A stretch of DNA of 9,914 bases from an uncultured Bacteriovorax sp. (GTDB taxonomy: Bacteria > Bdellovibrionota > Bacteriovoracia > Bacteriovoracales > Bacteriovoracaceae). Below, one piece after another: positions 1 through 6,390 of this stretch (its first letter is position 1; each line of letters starts with the position of its first letter). The stretch is from contig CAMLRB010000134.1 in NCBI GenBank assembly GCA_946482295.1, positions 1-9,914 on the forward strand, in the 5' to 3' direction. A model generated the notes under the pieces. It was not told the DNA's origin, ran no database searches, and saw only the letters and a program-made list of their open reading frames with translations. A program made the translations under genes and the position numbers.

Positions 1-276
1 TAAAAGAGCATCGGCACGACAACAGTACTCGCGAACTTTTATGTTAGATTTCGTTGCAATCGCCAGAAACGTCAACATGTGACAGCTGGCGAGTGCTGCT
101 GCCAGAAGTTCTTCAGGGTTTGTTGTTTTTCCAGAACCCTTATATTCAGGCGAAGCTGAATTCACGATATGTTGATCACCACCTAAATTAATTCGGTGTT
201 CACGATTAAAATGATCGTAAGTGAAATTGTCTAAATCAGAATTCGTCCATTCAAGATTTATAGAGTAAGTAGACAT
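1..276 (-). CDS. OsmC/Ohr-family protein, C-terminus cut by window edge
   Basis: The minus strand encodes 92 residues from ATG at 276 (MSTYSINLEW...) to the window edge without a stop, so the C-terminal part is missing. Residues 53-74 carry the OsmC-family core: NPEELLAAALASCHMLTFLA, with the presumed peroxidatic cysteine at C65 in the 'ASCH' turn at the start of the long central helix. The family consists of cytoplasmic thiol-dependent hydroperoxide reductases (Ohr, OsmC) plus less characterised YhfA-like members. The second active-site cysteine normally lies roughly 60 residues later and would be outside the window, so peroxidase activity cannot be confirmed here. An unusual 'YCC' pair follows at residues 84-86. 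The gene starts two bases after the stop of the membrane-protein gene at 279-716, which implies co-transcription and translational coupling. Family assignment is firm; subfamily is not. Confidence 0.88.
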   Translation of the reverse strand, partial: MSTYSINLEWTNSDLDNFTYDHFNREHRINLGGDQHIVNSASPEYKGSGKTTNPEELLAAALASCHMLTFLAIATKSNIKVREYCCRADALL

Positions 277-278
277 TA

Positions 279-716
279 TTAATCCTTCACTTTGTATTCA
301 GCATCGATAGTTGTTCCATCGAAGCTATTAAATTTTTGTGGTCGATGTGAACCCATTCGCTTGGTGATCACGAACTTCTCTGAAGATTCTCCACCTAGAG
401 CAATGAGCCACGCTAGCACGACTAAAATTTGATTTGTATGCCAGTAAGAGACAGTGGCCAATGTTGCCACAAGAATTCTTGGAGCAATGAAAAATCCCAC
501 CCACCAAAGTAGTCCACCAAATTCAATGGAACCTACTAACAAACCTGATACCAGGAGAGTTAAGCGTGGGAATATTGCGATTGAAAAAAGAAAAAACCAT
601 CCATGTTTAACGAAAAAATCGACGTTCTTAAACTCGACGTTTGCGTAGTTAATTAAAAGAGTTGAGGCTCCTGTGATGGCAAGAAAGATGAATAATATTT
701 TAATGATTGTTTTCAT
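279..716 (-). CDS. Small multi-spanning membrane protein of unknown function
   Basis: This encodes 145 residues. ATG at 716 is the first usable start, because an in-frame TAA lies four codons upstream. There is no evident Shine-Dalgarno. Hydrophobic segments lie at about 5-23, 39-61, 66-90 and 95-109, giving three to four inner-membrane helices. They are followed by a polar, probably cytoplasmic tail of about 35 residues. The central part is rich in W, G and P (GGLLWWVGFFIAPR, then TVSYWHTNQILVVLAWLIALGGE) and looks like a conserved but unnamed family; I do not recognise a function. Its stop codon is two bases from the start of the OsmC-like gene, so the two are very likely one operon. That link to thiol or peroxide chemistry is the only functional hint. 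It is read divergently from lon. Confidence 0.75.
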   Translation of the reverse strand: MKTIIKILFIFLAITGASTLLINYANVEFKNVDFFVKHGWFFLFSIAIFPRLTLLVSGLLVGSIEFGGLLWWVGFFIAPRILVATLATVSYWHTNQILVVLAWLIALGGESSEKFVITKRMGSHRPQKFNSFDGTTIDAEYKVKD

Positions 717-746
717 GCGGATACTTTATCAAAACGCATGACAATA

Positions 747-779
747 AGGAATAAAAAACAAAAAAGAAGGCATAGCCTT
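747..779 (-). terminator. Small hairpin plus T-rich run on the minus strand
   Basis: On the minus strand the bases AAGGC-TAT-GCCTT form a 5-bp stem with a 3-nt loop (plus-strand 767-779). It is followed at once by a T-rich run interrupted by one G (plus-strand A-run about 753-765). This is the layout of a weak intrinsic terminator. It lies upstream of the 145-residue membrane-protein gene and overlaps the -35 region proposed for lon. It could stop antisense transcripts leaving the lon region, or act as a leader attenuator for the minus operon. The stem is short, so efficiency is doubtful. Confidence 0.35.
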
Positions 780-804
780 GACGAAATTATAAGCGTTCTC
801 ATCT
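777..804 (+). promoter_or_regulatory. Putative heat-shock (sigma-32 type) promoter of lon
   Basis: CTTGACG at 777-783 and CTCATCT at 798-804 are separated by 14 bases. They match the sigma-32 pattern CTTGAAA - N13-15 - CCCATNT in spacing and at most of the conserved positions. lon is a classic sigma-32 target in proteobacteria, so the location supports the match. No good sigma-70 -10 box lies at the right distance from TTGACG. The predicted transcript start would fall at about 810-812, on or next to the ATG of lon. Confidence 0.45.
786..791 (-). promoter_or_regulatory. Possible -10 box for the minus-strand operon
   Basis: The minus strand reads a perfect TATAAT here, about 70 bases upstream of the ATG at 716. 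The hexamer at the -35 position (CATAAT with a 17-bp spacer) is a poor match, so the promoter call rests on the -10 alone. It sits inside the spacer of the proposed lon promoter, so the two divergent promoters would overlap. Transcripts from it would pass through the small hairpin at 767-779. Confidence 0.25.
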
Positions 805-811
805 TTTGATT

Positions 812-3271
812 ATGAAAACACAAATACATACAATACCTGAAGAATTCATACCAACCTTGGTCCTTAAGAACACCGTCTTGTTCCCTGGGATCACATTACC
901 TGTTCTCGTCTCAAAAGAGGTGGGGTTAAACGCTATTAACCACGCACTTACCCAAGACAGAGAAAAGCGCATTTTAGCTCTCACTCTCAAGGAAGGAGTG
1001 GAGATTGACTCAGCTCAGCCAAACGATTTTTATAATGTTGGTACGCTTTGTATCGTGGATAGCCTGGAGACAACGGATAACGGTGAGACAATCGCCTATA
1101 TCGTGGCCGTTCAACGCTTTTCCATCAATGAGATAAAGTTCTCGCATGATTTTAAATCGTGGGAAGCCAGAGGGCACATCAATCCAGATGTTGTCGACAT
1201 CGATGCACCAACAGAAAAAGCGCTGCTCACAAGTTTAAAAGATATTTCCAAGGAAATCCTAGAAAGCTTGAAGGCCGGAGCGAATCTCAAACGTTCAATG
1301 GACGGCTTCACTGATGTGGGACAATTCACCAATATTGTCGCTCAAAACCTTCCGCTAATTATTCCAAAAAAACAGGAGATTTTGGAAATTGCTTCAATTA
1401 AAAATCGTGCACTGAAAGTTCTGGAACTTTTAGTTGAGCAACGAGAGATGATCAAAGTAAACAACGAAATGGGTCTGAAGATTTCCGAAAAAACCAGCAA
1501 GGCCTATCGCGAATCAATCCTAAGAGAGCAATTAAAAGCGATCAAAGAAGAGCTTGGCGAAGGTTATACAGATTCTGAAGGCGGAGAAAAACAAAGCTTA
1601 AAAGAGAAAATTCTCGCGGCTAAACTTCCAAAAGAAGTCGAGAAAGTTGCACTCGATCAACTCAATCGTTATGAAAATATGGGGGCGCAGAACGCAGAAT
1701 CACATGTGATCAGAAATTATCTTGATTTGATTTTGGCCTTGCCATGGAATGATGTTGCTCCAGAAAATTTGGATTTAGATAAAGCTGAAAAAATACTCAA
1801 TGAAGAGCACTATGGTTTAGAGAAAATAAAAAAACACATTGTTCAGCATTTAGCTGTAATGAAACTCTCGCCACAAAAGAAAGGCTCAATCTTACTCTTT
1901 GTCGGCCCTCCAGGAGTAGGGAAGACATCTCTCGGACAAAGTATTGCAAAAGCACTCGGACGTGAATTTGTAAGAGCTTCTCTCGGTGGTGTTCGCGATG
2001 ACTCGGAAATCCGCGGTCATCGCAGAACATATATTGGTGCCCTTCCAGGTCGAATAATTGAAGGAATCAAACGAGCAAAACAGAAAAATCCTGTTTTTAT
2101 GCTTGATGAAATTGACAAACTTTCACGCGGCTACGGAGGTGATCCAGCAGCGGCGATGCTGGAAGTTTTAGATCCGGAACAAAACAGCACATTCACGGAT
2201 CATTATCTTGATTTGCCTTTTGATTTATCGAAAGTATTTTTCATTGCCACTGCGAACTCGTTGGATACTATTCCAGCTCCACTCCTAGACCGTATGGAAA
2301 TTATCCAACTCTCGGGATATACCAGCGATGAAAAATTGCACATTGCTGAGAATCACTTAGTTCCAAAACAAATGAAAGAACATGGTCTGAGTAATGAAAA
2401 CGGAAACGGAGCTGAGAAGAAATTTAAAGTCACTTTCGGCGATAATGTATTGAAGTCGATTATCAACGAGTACACTCGTGAAGCAGGTGTGCGAGAGTTA
2501 CAAAGAAAAATTGCAAAAATCCTTCGCAGTTTAACTGAGCAGATTGTCCGTCATCCCGAAAAAACTGAATTTCATATTGATCAGTCTGTGGTGGAAGAAG
2601 TCTTAGGCGTTGAGAAAGTAACTCATGAACTGGCCCAAGAAAAATCTCACGCAGGTGTCGTAACAGGGCTAGCGTGGACTCCGGTTGGAGGAGACATCCT
2701 TTTCATAGAAACAGCAATGATGCCTGGAACAGGAAAGATTCAGCTGACAGGAAAATTGGGTGATGTCATGAGTGAATCAGCTCACATCGGACTTTCATTA
2801 GTTCGATCCAGATTGTCAGCGTTGATTCCAGGTTTAGATTTTACCAAAACGGATTTTCATATTCACGTTCCTTCTGGCTCCATTCCAAAAGATGGGCCGA
2901 GTGCTGGGATCACAATCTTCACGGCCCTCTGCTCTCTTGTACTCGGAAAAGTGGTTGACCCTAAGCTTGCGATGACGGGAGAGGTCACCCTTCGAGGAGC
3001 GGTCATGCCAGTCGGGGGCATCAAAGAGAAACTTATTGCCGCCCACCGTGCAGGCATAAAACGTGTCATCATGTCTCGCAAAAATGAAAAAGATTTACAT
3101 GATGTGCCTGAAGAAGTGAAGAGAGACATTAAGTTTACCTTCGTCAATAACATCAATGAACTATTAGTAGCTACATTTGGAAGATTTAATCATAACTTCT
3201 TCCGCGATGATCTCTTATATCCACCTCCAGCAGAGCAAGATGGAAATTATAATGGGATGGGCTTTAGCTGA
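812..3271 (+). CDS. lon: Lon protease (ATP-dependent serine protease La)
   Basis: This encodes 819 residues from ATG 812. A TTG six bases upstream (806) is an alternative start but has no support. Lon is a cytoplasmic hexamer that unfolds and degrades damaged proteins and short-lived regulators using ATP. Domains in order: N-terminal LON substrate-binding domain at about 10-205, then a helical linker, then the AAA+ module and the C-terminal S16 protease domain. The AAA+ module has Walker A GPPGVGKT at 365-372 and Walker B FMLDEID with D432 and E433. In the protease domain the catalytic Ser697 lies in PKDGPSAG, and Lys740 lies in the GGIKEK motif. The Ser-Lys spacing of 43 equals that of E. 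coli Lon (S679/K722). Length is slightly above E. coli Lon (784), with a short Pro-rich C-terminal tail (YPPPAEQ). All key residues are intact. No ribosome binding site precedes the ATG, in keeping with a leaderless or near-leaderless transcript from the sigma-32-like promoter. Identification is very secure. Confidence 0.98.
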   Translation: MKTQIHTIPEEFIPTLVLKNTVLFPGITLPVLVSKEVGLNAINHALTQDREKRILALTLKEGVEIDSAQPNDFYNVGTLCIVDSLETTDNGETIAYIVAVQRFSINEIKFSHDFKSWEARGHINPDVVDIDAPTEKALLTSLKDISKEILESLKAGANLKRSMDGFTDVGQFTNIVAQNLPLIIPKKQEILEIASIKNRALKVLELLVEQREMIKVNNEMGLKISEKTSKAYRESILREQLKAIKEELGEGYTDSEGGEKQSLKEKILAAKLPKEVEKVALDQLNRYENMGAQNAESHVIRNYLDLILALPWNDVAPENLDLDKAEKILNEEHYGLEKIKKHIVQHLAVMKLSPQKKGSILLFVGPPGVGKTSLGQSIAKALGREFVRASLGGVRDDSEIRGHRRTYIGALPGRIIEGIKRAKQKNPVFMLDEIDKLSRGYGGDPAAAMLEVLDPEQNSTFTDHYLDLPFDLSKVFFIATANSLDTIPAPLLDRMEIIQLSGYTSDEKLHIAENHLVPKQMKEHGLSNENGNGAEKKFKVTFGDNVLKSIINEYTREAGVRELQRKIAKILRSLTEQIVRHPEKTEFHIDQSVVEEVLGVEKVTHELAQEKSHAGVVTGLAWTPVGGDILFIETAMMPGTGKIQLTGKLGDVMSESAHIGLSLVRSRLSALIPGLDFTKTDFHIHVPSGSIPKDGPSAGITIFTALCSLVLGKVVDPKLAMTGEVTLRGAVMPVGGIKEKLIAAHRAGIKRVIMSRKNEKDLHDVPEEVKRDIKFTFVNNINELLVATFGRFNHNFFRDDLLYPPPAEQDGNYNGMGFS

Positions 3272-3318
3272 GAAAAACCGTCACCTTTAAATTTTTTTTA
3301 TCAATATTGAGCTATCGA

Positions 3319-3349
3319 TTTACACGAACATTCGCTTCTCCCGTATAAT
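3319..3349 (+). promoter_or_regulatory. Housekeeping-type promoter with a perfect TATAAT
   Basis: TTTACA at 3319-3324 (5 of 6 matches to TTGACA) and a perfect TATAAT at 3344-3349 are separated by 19 bases, slightly longer than the ideal 17. Transcription would begin near 3356-3357. The -10 box overlaps the ATG at 3348, so an mRNA from this promoter could not use that ATG and would start at or near the in-frame GTG at 3357. This is the best promoter candidate for the four-gene unit 3348-9588. Confidence 0.55.
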
Positions 3350-3575
3350 GGGGGAAGTGAAAAAACTTAAAAGACTTTTATTACAACCAGAGCTGAGGAT
3401 ATTTATCTTTATCCTCGGCCTTTGTTTTTTTCTCTTGCCCATGATTGCTTTTCAAAACATGGCCAATAACAAAGTGGTTGTTTACTGGCTTTATGGATCT
3501 TGGCTGTCCTTAGTTTTATTCTCTTTCATCTACGATTATATCGTTGATGAAGAAGATGAAGAGAATAAGGATTAA
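3348..3575 (+). CDS. Small two-helix membrane protein upstream of sensor kinase (CbrX-like position)
   Basis: This encodes 75 residues from ATG 3348, or 72 from the in-frame GTG at 3357 (VKKLKRLLLQPELRI...). The GTG is attractive because the ATG lies inside the TATAAT box. The sequence has a basic N-terminus (KKLKRLL), a short PELRI segment, hydrophobic helices at about 18-37 and 43-63, and a very acidic tail (DEEDEENKD). This predicts an inner-membrane hairpin with both ends in the cytoplasm. The stop is five bases before the ATG of the symporter-kinase gene, and its last codons contain the kinase gene's ribosome binding site, so the two genes should be translationally coupled. A small hydrophobic protein directly upstream of cbrA (CbrX) is known in Pseudomonas. 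The position and character match, but homology cannot be shown by eye. Function is unknown. Confidence 0.75.
   Translation: MGEVKKLKRLLLQPELRIFIFILGLCFFLLPMIAFQNMANNKVVVYWLYGSWLSLVLFSFIYDYIVDEEDEENKD
3567..3571 (+). promoter_or_regulatory. Ribosome binding site of the symporter-kinase gene
   Basis: AAGGA lies nine bases before ATG 3581 and inside the last codons of the upstream small gene. It fixes the kinase start and suggests that ribosomes finishing the small gene help expose or reuse this site. Confidence 0.6.
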
Positions 3576-3580
3576 GCGGC

Positions 3581-6373
3581 ATGTTTAGTTTTACATTTAT
3601 TAATTTCATCATTCTCTTTTATCTTCTCTTTTTAGTTGTTTCGGCCCTTTTGGTTGAACGAAGAGTAAAAAATAAACAACAACTTTCGCTTGTTGCGAAT
3701 CCTTACATTTATTCGCTTTCAATGGCCGTATGGTGCACAAGCTGGACATACTATGGCTCAGTAGGTGTTGCTGCTCAAAATGGAATGCTTTATCTCACCA
3801 TCTATCTGGGAGCAACATTAAGTGTATTTCTTTTTCCTATATTGCTTAAAAAATTTATTCTTATTAAAGAAAAGTATCGCATCACAAGTATTACTGATTT
3901 GATTGCTGCTCGTTACGACAAATCTCAATTGCTAGGAGCAATTTGTGCTCTTTTTGTAATTGTCGGAATCATCCCGTATATCGCGATTCAAGTGAAAGCA
4001 ATCATCGACTCCATTCATATACTTGCTGTTGGGATGAAGTCGGAAGTTTCCGTTAACTCTCTTACAAATCACTATATTGTTCTACTGACAATTTTTGTGA
4101 CGATTCTATTTGGTCTTCGCAAACTGGATTCGACAGAAAAACATCCTGGTATGGTTTTCATTCTTGCGTGTGAAAGTTTGATTAAACTCGTGGCCCTTAT
4201 GGCCTTAGGTATTTTCTGTACTTTTATCTTGAATGATGGCTTCGATTCGATTCTTGAGATGATGCCAAAAGTTGTAAATACTCAGTACAATTTTATGGGT
4301 GCGACGAGTATTCAGGATTACTTTACGTGGTGTACGTACATAGTATTGAGTGCCAGCGCGATTCTTTTTCTCCCTCGCCAGTTCCAAGTTGCGGTCGTTG
4401 AAAACTATAATAAGAGGCACATTAAAAAAGCAGTCTGGCTATTTCCACTTTTTCTCTTTCTCATTAATCTTTTTGTATTACCGGTGGCCATCACGGGTCT
4501 TTCTCAAGGTCTCCCTCTTGAAAAAGCTGATACCTTTGTTCTTCTTTTACCAATGGCCCATGCCCAAAAGTTTCTTTCACTTTTTGTCTTTTTAGGCGGT
4601 TTTTCAGCATCGATTGGTATGATCATGATTGAGACAGTGGCCGTTTCAACAATTGTTTCCAACCAATTGCTTCTTCCGCTTCTTAATAAAATTTCGCCTG
4701 ATTCTAATGTAACAAAACAAACTCTAAAAATTCGTTGGTTCATTGCTGCACTAATAATTTATATAGCGTATTTTTACACATGGTATGTGGGTTCAACGTA
4801 TGCTCTTGTATCAATGGGACTCATTTCCTTTGTCGCGTTCACTCAATTTGCTCCTGCCATTCTCGCTGGACTTTTTTGGAAAAGGGCGAATAAGCACGGT
4901 GCAATTTTGGGTATTACATCGGGGGCTATTGTTTGGTTTTATACACTGATCATTCCTGCACTTGCTAAAAGTGGAATGATTTCTGTGCATATTCTTGAAA
5001 ACGGTCCTCTGGGGATAAGCTGGTTAAGACCCGAGCATTTGATGGGATTTGAAAATTTAAGTTTTCTCTCTCATTCATTAGTATGGACCATGTTTTTTAA
5101 TGTGAGTGGTTTAGTTCTGGGGTCTTTGTTCTGTAAACAATCTGAGACAGAAGAAAAAACAGTCAAAGACTACACTGAGTTACTCGCTCGAAAAGAGCAT
5201 CAAAAAATTATCGAATTAAATTATGGTGCCATCGACGAGAACATTCATTTACTTCCTAAAATGGGAATATTTCAAACGGCCCTGGAAAAGTATCTCACTC
5301 ATGATGAAGCTAAATCATCTGTTGAGCGTATCGTAGAAGAATTGGGACTAAAAGATAAACAGTATATAAGTATTCATGCACTTTCAAAACTCAACGATCA
5401 GATAGAAAAATATCTTGCAGGGATGGTTGGATCTTCAGTTGCCTACTATACATTAGAAAACGCGCAGGTTTTTAATGAAGCAGAAAGAAAAGAACTTGCA
5501 GATCTCTTTGCAAATCTTCTGGCTCAGATGCGTGTAGATCCTAGAGAGCTGACCCAAAAATTAGCGGAACTACAAAAGCGCCAAGGACAGTTGGAAAAAG
5601 ATGCTCAGGCACTTGAGCTGGCGATGCAGAAAAAAACAAAAGAATTAGAAGAACAGCAAGAGCTTGCTTATCAAGCTTCAAAGCTTGCTTCACTAGGGGA
5701 AGTAGCTGCTGGTATTGCACACGAAATTAATAATCCACTCGCGATTATTTCTTCAAGCGCTCAAATCATGGAAAATCTTCTTCAAAAAGAAAATCTTGAT
5801 AAAGAGAAATTTAAAACATTGACTGTGAACATCAAACAAACAGTTGTGCGCGCAAGCCGAATAGTTCAAGGAATGCGCAACATTGCTCGTCAATCGGAAA
5901 CTGATAAATTTGAAACAACGACTGTCGCAGAAATGTTAGAGGATTCCACCAATCTTTGTATGGAGCGTTTTAAATCACGCGGAGTAGATCTCAAAATTTT
6001 TGCAGACGAAGCAACACTCAATGCCAAAATCGATGTTAATCGCACAACAATCTCTCAGGCCTTGATTAACTTTCTTAATAACGCTTTTGATGCTGTTGTT
6101 TCTAAGCATGATTCTTGGGTAGAATTACATTTAGATCTCAAACAAGAACATCTTTGCATAAAGATCATCGACTCTGGTCACGGAATTCCGCAGGACATTC
6201 AAGAGAAAATTTTTCAGCCCTTTTTCACGACGAAAGACGTTGGAAAAGGTACAGGTCTAGGACTTTCTCTTTCGTTAAGTTTTATCAAGCAGCACAATGG
6301 GACTGTCACTATTGATAATCGTAATCCTCATACGTGTTTTATCATCATGCTCCCTTTAAAACATTACGTCTAA
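3581..6373 (+). CDS. CbrA-like hybrid: sodium/solute symporter - STAC - histidine kinase
   Basis: This encodes 930 residues. Residues 1 to about 515 form a polytopic sodium:solute symporter (SLC5/SSS) domain with about a dozen hydrophobic helices. They include the CbrA-like stretches VWCTSWTYYGSVG (about 50-62), RITSITDLIAARY and IPYIAIQVKAI. A STAC linker domain follows at about 555-620, ending in EKYLAGMVGSSVA. A coiled coil at about 657-703 leads into the DHp domain, with phospho-acceptor His714 in AGIAHEINNPLAII. The ATPase domain has an N box with N834 (FLNNAFDA), G1 D864-S-G-H-G, FFTTK, and G2 GKGTGLGLS from 888. All catalytic motifs are present. In Pseudomonas CbrA senses carbon/nitrogen status and its SLC5 domain has been linked to histidine transport. 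Here the PAS domain usual between STAC and kinase appears to be absent, replaced by the coiled coil. No response regulator gene is in the window. The ligand is unknown. Confidence 0.93.
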   Translation: MFSFTFINFIILFYLLFLVVSALLVERRVKNKQQLSLVANPYIYSLSMAVWCTSWTYYGSVGVAAQNGMLYLTIYLGATLSVFLFPILLKKFILIKEKYRITSITDLIAARYDKSQLLGAICALFVIVGIIPYIAIQVKAIIDSIHILAVGMKSEVSVNSLTNHYIVLLTIFVTILFGLRKLDSTEKHPGMVFILACESLIKLVALMALGIFCTFILNDGFDSILEMMPKVVNTQYNFMGATSIQDYFTWCTYIVLSASAILFLPRQFQVAVVENYNKRHIKKAVWLFPLFLFLINLFVLPVAITGLSQGLPLEKADTFVLLLPMAHAQKFLSLFVFLGGFSASIGMIMIETVAVSTIVSNQLLLPLLNKISPDSNVTKQTLKIRWFIAALIIYIAYFYTWYVGSTYALVSMGLISFVAFTQFAPAILAGLFWKRANKHGAILGITSGAIVWFYTLIIPALAKSGMISVHILENGPLGISWLRPEHLMGFENLSFLSHSLVWTMFFNVSGLVLGSLFCKQSETEEKTVKDYTELLARKEHQKIIELNYGAIDENIHLLPKMGIFQTALEKYLTHDEAKSSVERIVEELGLKDKQYISIHALSKLNDQIEKYLAGMVGSSVAYYTLENAQVFNEAERKELADLFANLLAQMRVDPRELTQKLAELQKRQGQLEKDAQALELAMQKKTKELEEQQELAYQASKLASLGEVAAGIAHEINNPLAIISSSAQIMENLLQKENLDKEKFKTLTVNIKQTVVRASRIVQGMRNIARQSETDKFETTTVAEMLEDSTNLCMERFKSRGVDLKIFADEATLNAKIDVNRTTISQALINFLNNAFDAVVSKHDSWVELHLDLKQEHLCIKIIDSGHGIPQDIQEKIFQPFFTTKDVGKGTGLGLSLSLSFIKQHNGTVTIDNRNPHTCFIIMLPLKHYV

Positions 6374-6384
6374 GTGTTACACTT
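6372..6384. repeat. 13-bp palindrome between kinase and downstream gene
   Basis: AAGTGT-T-ACACTT is a perfect inverted repeat with 6-base arms around one central base. It starts at the last two bases of the kinase stop codon and ends six bases before the next ATG (6391). The loop is too small for a good RNA hairpin, so a protein-binding operator is more natural than a terminator. A TTTAAT hexamer (6384-6389) overlaps its end and could be part of an internal promoter, though no convincing -35 is seen. It could also be chance. Confidence 0.3.
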
Positions 6385-6390
6385 TTAATA

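Noticed and set aside
454..648. Plus-strand open frame opposite the 145-residue membrane protein
   Set aside because: Antisense shadow with no ribosome binding site. The minus-strand frame has coherent membrane helices and an operon-like two-base junction.
806..811. TTG 806 as start of lon, adding two residues
   Set aside because: ATG at 812 is a stronger start codon and begins a normal Lon N-terminus. No ribosome binding site supports the TTG, and the proposed promoter would place the transcript start after it.
3272..3300. Intrinsic terminator for lon at the run of T near 3292-3300
   Set aside because: There is a run of T but no stable GC-containing stem directly before it; only weak A/T pairing is possible.
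4350..4595. Open frame of 81 codons inside the symporter domain
   Set aside because: It is a frame shadow of the symporter-kinase gene; its hydrophobic, F-rich composition comes from reading T-rich membrane codons out of frame.
6334..6390. N-terminal extension of the anchored protein from ATG 6334
   Set aside because: It would overlap the kinase coding region by 40 bases, and its residues look like a frame-shifted copy of kinase codons. ATG 6391 gives a clean N-terminal membrane helix.
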